Both the position numbers and the translations under genes were made by a program. DNA of 28,742 nucleotides. Source: an uncultured Comamonadaceae bacterium. GTDB lineage: Bacteria; Pseudomonadota; Gammaproteobacteria; Burkholderiales; Burkholderiaceae. Positions 6,847 through 15,866 of this stretch are shown piece after piece (the first letter of the stretch is position 1; every line of letters begins with the position of its first letter). The stretch covers positions 1-28,742 of the forward strand of contig CAMLSD010000067.1 in assembly GCA_946482595.1 (NCBI GenBank). Reading direction: 5' to 3'. The notes beneath the pieces are model-generated. The model was given only the letters and a program-made list of their open reading frames with translations. It was not told the origin of the DNA and ran no database searches.

Positions 6847-7170
6847 TCAGCCGACAAGCGCGTCGGCCTTGGCCGCGCAGATGAAGTCGTTGAGCGAGAT
6901 GCCGCCGACCGAGTGGGTGTTGAAGCGCACCCGGCAACTGGCGTAGCTCACCTGCAGGTCGGGGTGGTGGTCTTCGGCATGGGCCACCCAGGCCAGGGCG
7001 TTCACGAAGGCGATCGTCTGGTGGTAGTTGGCAAAGCGGAAGGTTCTCTCGATCGCAGCGTCGACCAGCGCCCAGTCGGGCAGCTCGCGCAGGTGCGCAG
7101 CGATGTCGGCGGGGCTCATGGGCTGACCGCCGTCGAGGGCCTGGCATTTCTGTTGGGCGAGGGGATTCAT
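6847..7170 (-). CDS. phhB: Pterin-4a-carbinolamine dehydratase
   Basis: A 107-residue enzyme that dehydrates 4a-hydroxytetrahydrobiopterin and so regenerates the pterin cofactor of aromatic amino acid hydroxylases. The active-site block EDHHPDLQVSY (H68, H69) and the later THSVGGISLNDF (H86) are intact and correctly spaced. Length is normal for the family. Its ATG overlaps the M48 stop codon by 4 nt (ATGA), and rsgA starts 6 nt after its stop, so the three are transcribed together. No phenylalanine hydroxylase gene lies in the window. The same neighbours occur in other Burkholderiales, to my knowledge. Confidence 0.95.
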   Translation of the reverse strand: MNPLAQQKCQALDGGQPMSPADIAAHLRELPDWALVDAAIERTFRFANYHQTIAFVNALAWVAHAEDHHPDLQVSYASCRVRFNTHSVGGISLNDFICAAKADALVG

Positions 7171-8447
7171 GCGGGTGAGCTGATCAGCGATTGCATGGCG
7201 GCCAACCGCTGGGCGGCCGGCGGGTGGGAATAGTAGAAGCGCACATACACCGGGTCGGGCGTCAGCGTGGAGGCATTGTCCTCATAGAGCTTGAGCAGTG
7301 CATTGGCAAGATCCCGCCCGCTGGACTGGGCGCAGGCATAGGCGTCGGCCTCGAACTCCTGCCGGCGTGACAGGCCCGACAGCAGGGGCGAGACGAAAAA
7401 CAGGAAGGGCGGGCCGGCCATCATGAACAGCAGCAGCGCGAGCGCGTCGTTGGGTGCGGCCAGATTGGGCGATACGCCCAACCCCACGTAGAACCACGCC
7501 TGCTGCGCCAGCCAGCCCAGCAGCGCGAAGCCCACCAGACTGACGGCAAACACCGTGACCACCCGTTTGAGCACATGGCGGTGCCTGAAATGGCCCAGCT
7601 CATGAGCCAGCACGGCCTCGACCTCGGCCGGCGCCAGCTTGTTGAGCAGGGTGTCGAAAAACACCACACGCTTGGCGGCACCGAACCCTGTGAAGTAGGC
7701 ATTCCCGTGGGCCGAACGCCGCGAGCCGTCCATCACGAACAGGCCCTGGGCCGAGAACCCGCAGCGGGCCATCAGACCCTCGACCCGCTGTCGCAGGGCG
7801 TCATCCTGCAAGGGCTCGAACTTGTTGAACAGCGGCGCGATCACCGTGGGGTAGACCACCAGCATGCTCAGGTTGAACACCACCCAGGCGCCCCAGGCCC
7901 AGACCCACCACAGCCCGCCGGCCGCTCCCATCAGCCACAGGATCAGCGCGGCGATCGGCAGGCCGAAGACGGCGCCCACGACCACGCCCTTGATCAGGTC
8001 GGCCACGAACAGGCGGGGCGTGATGCGGTTGAAGCCGAAGCGCTGTTCGATGCGAAAGGTGCTCCACAGATCAAAGGGCAGTTCGAGCAGGCCGCCGATC
8101 AGCATCACCCCGGCAAGCAGCGCGAGCTGGTAGCCGAGCAGACCGGCCAGGGGCATCAGCACATCGCGCAGCAGCCCGTTGAGCGCGTCCAGCCCGCCCA
8201 GCAGCGTCCAGCCCAGCAGCACGGTGGCCGAAAACGCGTTGGCCAGCAGGCTGAAACGGGCCTTGGCCACCGTGTAGTCGGCGGCGCGCTGGTGCGCCGC
8301 CAGGCTGATGGTGCCGGCAAATTCGGCCGGTACGCTGGCGCGGTGCTGCATCACATGGCGGATCTGCCGCGACGTGAGCCAGAACTTGACGGCCAGCGAT
8401 GCGAGCAGGGCGGCGGAAAAGGCGATGCCTAGAATGTCCGATTGCAT
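7167..8447 (-). CDS. M48 family (Ste24-type) membrane zinc metallopeptidase
   Basis: A 426-residue integral membrane peptidase. The zinc motif HELGH is at residues 282-286, and the downstream ExxxD (E364...D368) supplies the third ligand. Hydrophobic segments lie before the motif (about 5-20, 65-90, 100-125, 150-200) and after it (about 295-350), the Ste24/CAAX-peptidase layout. Bacterial members act in membrane protein quality control; the substrate here is unknown. It heads the operon with phhB and rsgA. The ATG at 8447 has no ribosome-binding site, but TACACT lies 8 nt upstream, so it may be leaderless. The gene is divergent from orn. Confidence 0.92.
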   Translation of the reverse strand: MQSDILGIAFSAALLASLAVKFWLTSRQIRHVMQHRASVPAEFAGTISLAAHQRAADYTVAKARFSLLANAFSATVLLGWTLLGGLDALNGLLRDVLMPLAGLLGYQLALLAGVMLIGGLLELPFDLWSTFRIEQRFGFNRITPRLFVADLIKGVVVGAVFGLPIAALILWLMGAAGGLWWVWAWGAWVVFNLSMLVVYPTVIAPLFNKFEPLQDDALRQRVEGLMARCGFSAQGLFVMDGSRRSAHGNAYFTGFGAAKRVVFFDTLLNKLAPAEVEAVLAHELGHFRHRHVLKRVVTVFAVSLVGFALLGWLAQQAWFYVGLGVSPNLAAPNDALALLLFMMAGPPFLFFVSPLLSGLSRRQEFEADAYACAQSSGRDLANALLKLYEDNASTLTPDPVYVRFYYSHPPAAQRLAAMQSLISSPA

Positions 8448-8455
8448 GAGGCGTG

Positions 8456-8461
8456 AGTGTA
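8456..8461 (-). promoter_or_regulatory. Predicted -10 element for a leaderless M48 operon mRNA
   Basis: On the minus strand TACACT is followed by the 8-nt spacer CACGCCTC and the ATG at 8447. TTCGAG about 19 nt upstream is a poor -35 candidate. The spacing places the transcription start close to the ATG. Confidence 0.45.
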
Positions 8462-8522
8462 GGCGTGCGCGCCAACCCTGCTCGAATCACAGAGAATCAC
8501 GGCCGCACAGGAGCCTTTTTTG

Positions 8523-9122
8523 ATGAACGATACCCCGCAAACCCCGGCCGCGGCAGACGCCGGCGCCGCCCCCGCACTGGCCTTCAGCGACGACAACCTG
8601 ATCTGGATCGACCTGGAGATGACCGGCCTGTCCCCGGACACCGACCGCATCATCGAGGTGGCGGTGGTGGTGACCGATCCCCAGCTCACGATGCGTGTCG
8701 AAGGGCCGGTGTTCGCGATCCACCAGAGCAACGAGACGCTCGATCGCATGGACGCCTGGAACAAGGGCACACACGGCAAGTCCGGCCTGATCGACCGCGT
8801 CAAGGCCTCCACCGTGGACGAAGCCCAGGCCGAAGCCCAGGTGATCGAGTTCCTCAAGCGCTACGTCTCCAAGGGGCAGTCGCCGATGTGCGGAAACTCC
8901 ATCTGCCAGGACCGGCGGTTCCTCGCGAACTACATGCCGCGGCTCGAGGGCTTCTTCCACTACCGCAACCTCGATGTGAGCACGCTGAAGGAGCTGGCCA
9001 AACGCTGGAAGCCCGGCATCATGGCCGGTTTCAAGAAGGCGCAGAAGCACACGGCCCTGGCCGACATCCACGAGTCCATCGAGGAGCTGATGTACTACCG
9101 CCAGCACCTGCTGGCCGCCTGA
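8523..9122 (+). CDS. orn: Oligoribonuclease
   Basis: A 199-residue DEDDh 3'-5' exoribonuclease that degrades the short RNAs left by other RNases and also pGpG. Catalytic residues are visible in order: D30 and E32 (WIDLEMTGL), D130 (CQDRRF), H176 and D181 (KHTALADI). The N-terminus is about 20 residues longer than E. coli Orn, with an Ala/Pro-rich stretch. ATG 8523 was chosen over the adjacent TTG at 8520; an AGGAG ribosome-binding site lies about 10 nt upstream. It is divergent from the M48 operon and convergent with DUF3999. Confidence 0.97.
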   Translation: MNDTPQTPAAADAGAAPALAFSDDNLIWIDLEMTGLSPDTDRIIEVAVVVTDPQLTMRVEGPVFAIHQSNETLDRMDAWNKGTHGKSGLIDRVKASTVDEAQAEAQVIEFLKRYVSKGQSPMCGNSICQDRRFLANYMPRLEGFFHYRNLDVSTLKELAKRWKPGIMAGFKKAQKHTALADIHESIEELMYYRQHLLAA

Positions 9123-9132
9123 TCGATCCGGA

Positions 9133-9158
9133 CCACGGCCGGCTACGGCCGGTCGTGG
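9133..9158. terminator. Strong hairpin over the 3' ends of orn and the DUF3999 gene
   Basis: CCACGGCCGG (9133-9142) pairs with CCGGTCGTGG (9149-9158) over ten positions with one G-T pair and a 6-nt loop. The loop contains the stop codon of the convergent DUF3999 gene (9143-9145). No T-run is present, so it may act as an RNA-end stabiliser or a weak bidirectional terminator. Confidence 0.5.
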
Positions 9159-10723
9159 GGCTCGGTGTCGGGCGCGCGCTCCGATTCCGGGGCGTCCGGC
9201 CGGCCACCCTCGGCCGCCGGGCGGGGCTGTGACTTCATGTCGTGCACCAGTTTCCAGGCCAGCCAGCCCAGTGCGGCCACGGCCAGCGTCAGCACGGCCC
9301 AGAGGGTCCAGCGCCGCTGCTCCGCAGGCGATGCCTCCAGGATGCGCTCATCCAGGCTGCGTGGCGCCACCTCGCGTGCCTGCAGCGGCCCCAGGCTGGC
9401 CAGCGGCAGCCGGGCCGCATCGCCGGGCTTGTAGCCGGGCACCATCGTGGCCACGTCGATGAAACGCGGTGTGGCGTTTTCTCGCCCGATCGCCAGCTGG
9501 AACGACCCGCCACCCTGTGCGGCAAAGACGATCTCGCGGGGTTGCCAGGCGAGCGTGGCTTCGAGCGGGGCGCCTGCCAGTGCGGCAGCGTCATGCAGCG
9601 CGGTGATGCGCCAGTAGCGCGCGGCCTGGGCGTCCAGCTCGACCGGCGGAGCCTGCAGCTCCCGGCCATTGCGCACGAGTCGGTAGGCGGTATAGCGCGC
9701 CGCGGGTGTCCAGTCGGCCCGTTCGCCGCTGCGTCGTTCGATCTGCAGCGGCACCACCATGTTCAGCTCCGGCAGGCTCAGGCTGAGCCGTCGCACCGGC
9801 ACGCTGCCGTGCAGGTCAAGCGTCCAGCTCGGCGCCGCACCTTCACGGGCGGCACTCGGCAGGAAACGGGCCTGGGTCGCGGCCCAGGCGGGTTCGGGCG
9901 CCGCGCCGGCGATCTCGGCCGTGACGTTGCTCAAGGGCAGTGCACCGTCGAGCTGCAGCCGCAGATACTTGGGCAGCACCGACTGGCTCAGTTCGATGCG
10001 CCGGGCCGTGACGGCCGCACCATCGGACTCGGCGGTTTCCAGCAGCGTCGCTTCGGCAAGCAGCCGCCATTGCGTCAGATCGTCGCTGCCCTCCAGGCGT
10101 GCCTGACTGACCACCCCCTGCGGCTGGCGCGCCCAGTCGATGCTCAGTGCAACGACCCGTTCGCCCTGCGGCAGTTCGGCGCGCAGGCGGCTGGCGTCGA
10201 CAAGCCAGGCGCGTGGTGCGGCCGGCTGCGGCGGGGCCGTGGTTGCGGGCGCCTCGATGCGGACCACGGCACCGGCGGCGGTCACCTCGACCTTCAGTCC
10301 GGGCAGGGTCTGCATCGCGGCCGGCGACGATGCAGCCGATGCGGCAGGTGCCGCCGAGGCCGCACCACCGGCAGAACCGGCAATGGCCGATGCCGGGGGC
10401 ACGGGGGCCATGGGCCACACGAAGCGCGGCAGTTCGACCAGGCGCATCGTGGGCGGCGTCGTGACGGTGGCGGGCACCCAGGCCAACGGCACGCTGCGGC
10501 CCTGGGCATCGAACACGCGCAGGTCGGCCAGGTCGCTGCTGCGCGACTGCTGCATCACGGCCAGGGGCAGGCTCAGCCGCTGCAGCCCTTCGTTCGAGGC
10601 GGTCTGCACCGTGGCGACGGTGCGGAAATCCTCCAGGCGCTCCTGAGGCTGGGCCACGGCGGCCGTGGCCAGGCAGGCGCCGACCAGCCAGGCGCCCTTG
10701 AGGACGGACAAGAACAGATTCAT
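9143..10723 (-). CDS. DUF3999 family periplasmic membrane-anchored protein
   Basis: A 526-residue protein of unknown function. It has a signal peptide (residues 1-24, ending AAVAQ) and a large periplasmic part that looks beta-rich, with an Ala/Pro-rich insert near 110-140. Near the C-terminus is one membrane helix (WTLWAVLTLAVAALGWLAWKL), then a short acidic/proline-rich cytoplasmic tail. Segments such as LRVFDAQGRSVPLAWV and LYLRLQLDGALPLSNVTAEI-type repeats suggest discoidin- or beta-sandwich-like modules, but no catalytic motif is recognised. Its ATG overlaps the DUF2339 stop by 4 nt, so the two are translationally coupled. A frame continuing upstream is a shadow of DUF2339. Confidence 0.85.
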   Translation of the reverse strand: MNLFLSVLKGAWLVGACLATAAVAQPQERLEDFRTVATVQTASNEGLQRLSLPLAVMQQSRSSDLADLRVFDAQGRSVPLAWVPATVTTPPTMRLVELPRFVWPMAPVPPASAIAGSAGGAASAAPAASAASSPAAMQTLPGLKVEVTAAGAVVRIEAPATTAPPQPAAPRAWLVDASRLRAELPQGERVVALSIDWARQPQGVVSQARLEGSDDLTQWRLLAEATLLETAESDGAAVTARRIELSQSVLPKYLRLQLDGALPLSNVTAEIAGAAPEPAWAATQARFLPSAAREGAAPSWTLDLHGSVPVRRLSLSLPELNMVVPLQIERRSGERADWTPAARYTAYRLVRNGRELQAPPVELDAQAARYWRITALHDAAALAGAPLEATLAWQPREIVFAAQGGGSFQLAIGRENATPRFIDVATMVPGYKPGDAARLPLASLGPLQAREVAPRSLDERILEASPAEQRRWTLWAVLTLAVAALGWLAWKLVHDMKSQPRPAAEGGRPDAPESERAPDTEPHDRP

Positions 10724-13674
10724 GGTGAGGACTCCGGCGCGGGGCCATCGCCCTTGCCGCGCGTGCGTGCTGCTGCCCCGGGGGCCGGTGGCAAAGGTGA
10801 AACATAGCCGATCACGAGCATCAGGAGGCCCACACCCAGGAAGGACACGATCCGTTCGAGCGTGCCGATGTTGGAAAGGTCCACGAAAAACAGCTTGAGG
10901 ACCACCACCGCGAGCAAGCCGGCGCCGCACAGCCAGACCGGGCGCGCCAGGCCGGGGCCGGCGCGACGTGTGGCCACCAGCATCACCAGCAGCGCCAGCA
11001 GTGTCCACAGGATGGTCAGGCTGGTCTGCACCAGGCCCGAATCCAGCGCACCCTGCTCCCACATCGGCGTGCCGGCCCAGTGGTGCAACGAGCGGATCAG
11101 CAGTGAATTCAGCCACCAGAACCCGGCCGCCGCACCCGCGACGGCCCAGCCGCGGTGCAGCAATGCACCCAGGGTCTGCAGGCCCTGCGCCAGGCGCAGG
11201 GCGTACAGCACGATCAGCACATGGCCCAGGTCGATCGGGTTGACGCCGGGCAGGTAGGGCAGCGGGGCCATGCTGCCGTCGCTGAAGGCGTTGGCAAACA
11301 GGGTCCAGACCAGCAGCATTGCAAGCCACGGCAGCCACAGGCCGAGCCGGAATGCAGCCGGGTGTTCGGCGACCGGCCAGCCTCCGGCCCGGCCGCGCGC
11401 GAGCAGCGCCCAGGCAATGGCCGTCGGGCCGATGATCGCGGCCAGTGGGGTCCAGGCTTCGTGGCGGGCGATCGCATGGCCGGCCAGCCCGTACAGCCCG
11501 GTCGAGGCCTGGATCATCGCGTACCAGGCCAGCAGCAGCCATTCGGCGCCCAGGCCGCGGCGCCAGCCTTCACCACGCAGGCGGTTCAGCATCCATACCC
11601 CCACGCCCAGCACCACCGCGAGTTCGGCCCAGCCCCACTGCCAGGCCAGGCGGGTCCAGAGGGCGGTGGGTGACAGGGTGAGCTGCAGCACGCCGCCCAG
11701 TGATGCGAGTGCCGCGACGGCGAGCGCCATGCGTGCGGGCAGGCTGAGTTCAGGCCAGCGCCAGCGCGCCTGCACGATCTCCAGCTTGAGGGCAAACAAG
11801 GCCAGCAGCAGCGCAAGCCGCCAGGATTCGTCCAGTGACGCGGCCGGCACAAGACGCCACTCTTCCCAGATGCCCGCCAGGCCCTGCCCCAGGCTCAGCA
11901 GCAGCATGCCCCAGTGGGCACCCAGCAGTACCGGGCGCGAGCCCAGTTCGTGCGTGTCCGGGGAGCTGGCCGGTGCCTGCGCGGCCCGCAGATAGAGCAG
12001 GCGCGCCGACGTCCAGGCCGACAGGGCCAGCGACACGGCACCGATGAACAGCCCGTTGGCAAAGAGCATCATGTCGGCGTCGCGCGAGTGGCTGCCCCAG
12101 AACGCCAGGGCGGCACCGATCTGCAGCAGCAGACCCATCACCGTGGCCCAGGCGCGACCCTGGCGCAGGCCGATCCAGACGATGCCCGCACCCTGGATGG
12201 CCCAGGCGGCACCGGTCCAGCGCGCGTCCAGTGCCAGTGGCGTGACCAGCGCCAGGAAGATGACGCCCAGCGCGAGCAGGCCTTCGGTCAGCAGACGCAT
12301 CTGCTGGCCGCCCTGACGCCAGAGCCAGCGGCCCAGCAGCAGGTAGATGCCCGACATCACGGCGCTCGACAGGGCCAGCGCGTACGGCATGTCCTTGACC
12401 AGGGCCGCCTGCAGGCCGAAGGCGACGATCGGGACACCGAACAGCAGGCCTGCATCGACGTAGGGCACACGCCCCGACTGGGACTTCACCAGCCCACGGC
12501 TGTACTGCACCGAGATGAACAGGTACAGCAGGAAGTGCGCGATCAGGAAGGGCTCGGTCGTGGCAAAGAACTCGGGTCGGTAAGCGCGCGCGCCCCAGGC
12601 GCTGCCGATCGAGAAGGTGAACAGGAAGCCGACGACATTGAGCAGCTTCCAGCTCTGCCGCGACGAGATCCAGGCAATGGCCAGATTCAGCACCAGGTAG
12701 TAGCTGAACAGGGCCACGTGGCTGCCCTGGCCGGTCGACGCAAACACCGGCGCCAGGAAACCCCCGCCAAAACCCAGCACGGCCAGCGGCAGAGCGGACT
12801 GCACGACGGCCAGCAAGGCAGTGATGCCGGCCAGTGCCGCCAGCAGCGCGAAGGCCAGTCCGGCCGGCAGCAGCCCGTACAGCCTGAAGGTCGCAAAGAC
12901 GGTGAGATACAGCACGCCGATGCCGGCGCCCTGCAGCGTGAGGCCGTAGCCGCGCCGAGTGTGGCGCACGCGCCAGCCGAATCCGACCAGCGCCAGCCCG
13001 CCCAGCGCCACGGCAGCCAGTCGCAGCTCGATGGGCAGCAGCGAATGCTCGGCCGCATACCGCAACAGGAACGCCACCCCGAGAAAGAGGATGAGCACCG
13101 CCACCCGGACGATGGTGTTGCCGCCGCGGAACCAGGCCAGCACCGACTGGCCAAGCGACGAGGTCACCCCCACACTCTGCTCGTCGACCTCCAGGCGGGC
13201 GGCGGCCGGGGCGGGCCTTGACGGCGCGGTGCGGGGGGCAGGGGCTGCGGGCGCGGCCGGGGTGTCGACGGCGGCGCCGGGGAAGGTGTCGGCCCAGTCG
13301 GCAAAACCGTCGTCGACCTCCGGGGCGCTGCGTGTGGACACCACAGCGGGGGGGCTGACAGGGAGGGGCGGCACAACGGCGCTGGCATCTGGCGCGGCAT
13401 CAGCGTCCGTGCGGTCGATCGCCAGACCGCTGGCGGCGGCCTGTGATGCGGCGGGCGACTCAGCAGCGATGTCGGGTGTGGGCGTCGCCTCGGCCGGCGC
13501 GGCCGACCGGGTGGGGGCCAGGGCCTTCTCGAGCTGGTCGATGCGCCGATGCAGCCGGCCGATGTGCACACCGAGCATCACCGCCACGATCGCGACCGCC
13601 AGGCCGACCGACCCCATGCCATCACCGACCACCCAGGCCACGAATATGCAGATGACCAAGCCTAGCCATGACAT
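10720..13674 (-). CDS. DUF2339 family giant polytopic membrane protein
   Basis: A 984-residue protein of unknown function. An N-terminal membrane segment (residues 1-40) leads to a short coiled coil (GRLHRRIDQLEKAL) and a Pro/Ala/Asp-rich linker of about 110 residues. The canonical DUF2339 region starts near residue 170 (SVLAWFRGGNTIVRVAVLIL, then FLGVAFLLRYAAEHSLLP). It continues as more than twenty hydrophobic helices to the C-terminus, which ends in a Pro/Ala-rich hydrophilic tail. ATG 13674 is chosen because GGGAG (13683-13687) sits 8 nt upstream; an upstream in-frame alternative lacks this. It is the first gene of a pair with DUF3999, and the overlap suggests a joint complex in the inner membrane. 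Confidence 0.88.
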   Translation of the reverse strand: MSWLGLVICIFVAWVVGDGMGSVGLAVAIVAVMLGVHIGRLHRRIDQLEKALAPTRSAAPAEATPTPDIAAESPAASQAAASGLAIDRTDADAAPDASAVVPPLPVSPPAVVSTRSAPEVDDGFADWADTFPGAAVDTPAAPAAPAPRTAPSRPAPAAARLEVDEQSVGVTSSLGQSVLAWFRGGNTIVRVAVLILFLGVAFLLRYAAEHSLLPIELRLAAVALGGLALVGFGWRVRHTRRGYGLTLQGAGIGVLYLTVFATFRLYGLLPAGLAFALLAALAGITALLAVVQSALPLAVLGFGGGFLAPVFASTGQGSHVALFSYYLVLNLAIAWISSRQSWKLLNVVGFLFTFSIGSAWGARAYRPEFFATTEPFLIAHFLLYLFISVQYSRGLVKSQSGRVPYVDAGLLFGVPIVAFGLQAALVKDMPYALALSSAVMSGIYLLLGRWLWRQGGQQMRLLTEGLLALGVIFLALVTPLALDARWTGAAWAIQGAGIVWIGLRQGRAWATVMGLLLQIGAALAFWGSHSRDADMMLFANGLFIGAVSLALSAWTSARLLYLRAAQAPASSPDTHELGSRPVLLGAHWGMLLLSLGQGLAGIWEEWRLVPAASLDESWRLALLLALFALKLEIVQARWRWPELSLPARMALAVAALASLGGVLQLTLSPTALWTRLAWQWGWAELAVVLGVGVWMLNRLRGEGWRRGLGAEWLLLAWYAMIQASTGLYGLAGHAIARHEAWTPLAAIIGPTAIAWALLARGRAGGWPVAEHPAAFRLGLWLPWLAMLLVWTLFANAFSDGSMAPLPYLPGVNPIDLGHVLIVLYALRLAQGLQTLGALLHRGWAVAGAAAGFWWLNSLLIRSLHHWAGTPMWEQGALDSGLVQTSLTILWTLLALLVMLVATRRAGPGLARPVWLCGAGLLAVVVLKLFFVDLSNIGTLERIVSFLGVGLLMLVIGYVSPLPPAPGAAARTRGKGDGPAPESSP

Positions 13675-13800
13675 GCGATCCACTCCCTGGGTGCCTGAGG
13701 ACACCTGCTTGCGATGCGTCGGATTGTAGGCAGCGCGCGCCGCCGCTCGGCGTATCTGGCCGGCCGTCTGTCGAGGTGTCGCCCGGCGATGCCGGAGGGC

Positions 13801-14763
13801 TCAGCGGATCGGCCCGTCGGAAGCCATGCGCCAGGGCCATTGCGCCAGGGCCTGGTGCAGCACATCGCTGACCTCGTCGCCCTCGGCGTGCAGCCCCAGC
13901 ACCCGGGCTGCCGCGCGCAGCGCGGCGGCGGGCTGGCGGGCGTCGAAGGCCTGGGCGCCGTTCTGCTTGGACAGCTTCTGACCGTCCGGGCCGTTCACCA
14001 GCGGCGTGTGCAGGTAGCGGGGGCGAGGCAGCCCCAGGCATTGCTGCAGCAGGATCTGCCGGGGTGTGTTGTCTGCCAGGTCTTCGCCGCGCACGATGTC
14101 GGTGATGCCCTGTTCACCATCGTCCACCACCACCGCGAGCTGGTAGGCCCACAGGCCGTCGGCCCGTTTCAGCACGAAGTCGCCGACCGCCGTGCTGACG
14201 TTCTGCACCTGGTGGCCCAGGCGGCGGTCGCACCACTCGAGGCTGATGTCGTGCCCGTCGGCCGTGGAGGTCAGCAGACGCACGGCCCGGGCCGGCTTGC
14301 CGTGCAGGCCGCAGCGGCAGGTGCCGGGATAGACCCGTTCGGCGTGGCGATGCCGGTCGACGCCCTGTGCAGCCCAGTGATCGAGGATGTCCTTGCGTGA
14401 GCACCCGCAGGCATAGGCCAGGCCCGCGGCCATCAGGCGGTCGAGCGCTGCCTGATAGGCCGCGCCGCGCCTGGACTGCCACACGGGCGGTTCGTCCGGA
14501 TGCAGCCCGCAGGCAGCCAGCTGGTCGAGGATGAGGGCATCGGCTCCGGGCACGCAGCGCGGGGTGTCGACGTCCTCGATGCGTACCAGCCATCGCCCGC
14601 CATGGGCGCGGGCGTCCAGCCAGCTCGCCAGGGCGGCGACCAGCGAACCGGCGTGCAGCGGTCCGGTGGGCGAGGGCGCGAATCGTCCGACGTAAGGTCC
14701 CACGTGCCACTTTCCATCGTCGCTTCGGCTCGCGGCGTGGGCCTGGGCAGAGCCGGTTGTCAT
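13801..14763 (-). CDS. gluQ: Glutamyl-Q tRNA(Asp) synthetase
   Basis: A 320-residue truncated glutamyl-tRNA synthetase that attaches Glu to the queuosine at the wobble position of tRNA(Asp) instead of to an amino acid acceptor end. The class I HIGH-type motif is [15 protein letters not shown] (residues 26-40), and the KMSKS equivalent is [10 protein letters not shown]. The zinc-site pattern characteristic of GluQ, C-x-C...Y...C, is present (ACGCSRKD, then YPGTCRC). It lacks the anticodon-binding domain, as expected for the family. ATG 14763 overlaps the LysR stop by 4 nt, so it is likely co-transcribed with that regulator. The N-terminal 20 residues before GRFAPSP are somewhat longer than usual. 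Confidence 0.95.
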   Translation of the reverse strand: MTTGSAQAHAASRSDDGKWHVGPYVGRFAPSPTGPLHAGSLVAALASWLDARAHGGRWLVRIEDVDTPRCVPGADALILDQLAACGLHPDEPPVWQSRRGAAYQAALDRLMAAGLAYACGCSRKDILDHWAAQGVDRHRHAERVYPGTCRCGLHGKPARAVRLLTSTADGHDISLEWCDRRLGHQVQNVSTAVGDFVLKRADGLWAYQLAVVVDDGEQGITDIVRGEDLADNTPRQILLQQCLGLPRPRYLHTPLVNGPDGQKLSKQNGAQAFDARQPAAALRAAARVLGLHAEGDEVSDVLHQALAQWPWRMASDGPIR

Positions 14764-15761
14764 GGATGCGCAGGCGGCTGCCAGCCGGTGTGCCGCTCGA
14801 TCAGGGCCTGGCGCGTGGCCGGACGCTCCAGCTGGTCCAGCCACCACTGCAGGGCCAGGCCCAGGCGAGGCCGCGCGCGGGTCATGCTGCGTTCTTCGCC
14901 GGCGGGGGCGGAGCGCCAGGCGTAATACAGCCGGCCGGCCATGCGCTGGCGCGCCACCCGGCGCACGACCAGCCGGCCGACCGCGACATGCTCGCGGATC
15001 AGCGGTTCGGGCAGAAAACCGCCGCCCAGTCCCCGTAGCATGGCCTCGAGCTTGGCCGGCACGCTGGGGACGGTCAGCACGTCCTGGCCGGGCAGCAAGT
15101 TGACCGTCACCGGGGTGAGCCGCTGGGCGCTGTCGGCGACCGCCACGGCGCGGTGATTGACGAGCTGGGCGTCGGTGAGCGGTTCGGGGACCGAAGCCAG
15201 CGGGTGGTGCGGCGCGACGGCATACACCATGTTCAGGTCACCCAGCGGTTGCAGGCTGATGCCCGGCACCGGCGCCTGTTCCCCCGAAATCCCGATGGCC
15301 AGGTCGGCCATGCCGTGGATCAGCACCTCCCAGGTGCCGGCCAGCACTTCCGAGCGCAGGCGCAGCCGCGTGCCGGGCCCGGAAGGCGGGTTCAGGCCGT
15401 AGAAGGCCTCGCACAGCTCGAACACGGTAAGACTGGAGACGATGCTGTCCACCGCAATGCTCAGCTGGGTTTCCCAGCCGGAAGCGACCCGCCGCACCCG
15501 GTTGGCCACGGCGTCGACCTCCTGAAGCAGCCGCCGGCCTTCGCCCAGCAGTTCCTCTCCGGCGGCGGTGAGCCGGGCCTGGCGCGAGCGGCGGTCGAAC
15601 AGCAGGACGTCCAGTGCATCTTCGAGCTGGCGCACGCTGTAGGTGAGCGCCGAGGGCACCTTGCCGAGCTCGCGCGCAGCCGCGGCAAAACTGCCGGTGC
15701 GCGCGATCGTGTCGATCATCGACAGGGCTTCGGGGGTCAGCACATTGCGCGCGGTGGTCAT
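14760..15761 (-). CDS. LysR family transcriptional regulator
   Basis: A 333-residue regulator. The N-terminal winged helix-turn-helix covers about residues 9-68 ([20 protein letters not shown], then [20 protein letters not shown] and [20 protein letters not shown]). It is followed by a linker helix and a substrate-binding domain from about residue 95. It is divergent from the pirin gene with 105 nt between starts, so it probably controls pirin and the flavin reductase, and itself. The arrangement resembles E. coli yhaJ beside the pirin-like yhaK. The inducer is unknown. The ATG at 15761 lacks a clear ribosome-binding site. It overlaps gluQ at its 3' end. Confidence 0.93.
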   Translation of the reverse strand: MTTARNVLTPEALSMIDTIARTGSFAAAARELGKVPSALTYSVRQLEDALDVLLFDRRSRQARLTAAGEELLGEGRRLLQEVDAVANRVRRVASGWETQLSIAVDSIVSSLTVFELCEAFYGLNPPSGPGTRLRLRSEVLAGTWEVLIHGMADLAIGISGEQAPVPGISLQPLGDLNMVYAVAPHHPLASVPEPLTDAQLVNHRAVAVADSAQRLTPVTVNLLPGQDVLTVPSVPAKLEAMLRGLGGGFLPEPLIREHVAVGRLVVRRVARQRMAGRLYYAWRSAPAGEERSMTRARPRLGLALQWWLDQLERPATRQALIERHTGWQPPAHP

Positions 15762-15772
15762 GTCGGCGATGC

Positions 15773-15787
15773 TTCAAATTTTCCGAA
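15773..15787. promoter_or_regulatory. Candidate LysR-type operator
   Basis: TTCAAATTTTCCGAA is a short inverted repeat (TTC-N9-GAA) containing a T-N11-A pair, in the divergent LysR/pirin intergenic region. It starts 12 nt from the LysR ATG and is much more AT-rich than its surroundings. It would suit an autoregulatory binding site. The symmetry arms are short, so the call is tentative. Confidence 0.4.
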
Positions 15788-15866
15788 TGATGCCATCAAG
15801 CGTGCTGCCTGGGAGGGGGGGCTCCTGCCCGTAAATTCCATCCATCGTCACGACAAGGAGTTCAGC

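Noticed and set aside
10724..11542. Possible N-terminal extension of the DUF3999 protein
   Set aside because: It lies inside DUF2339 in another frame, while the signal peptide starts exactly at the overlapping ATG 10723.
15153..15866. Possible long N-terminal extension of pirin
   Set aside because: The extension is antisense to the LysR gene; ATG 15867 has a strong ribosome-binding site and gives normal pirin length.
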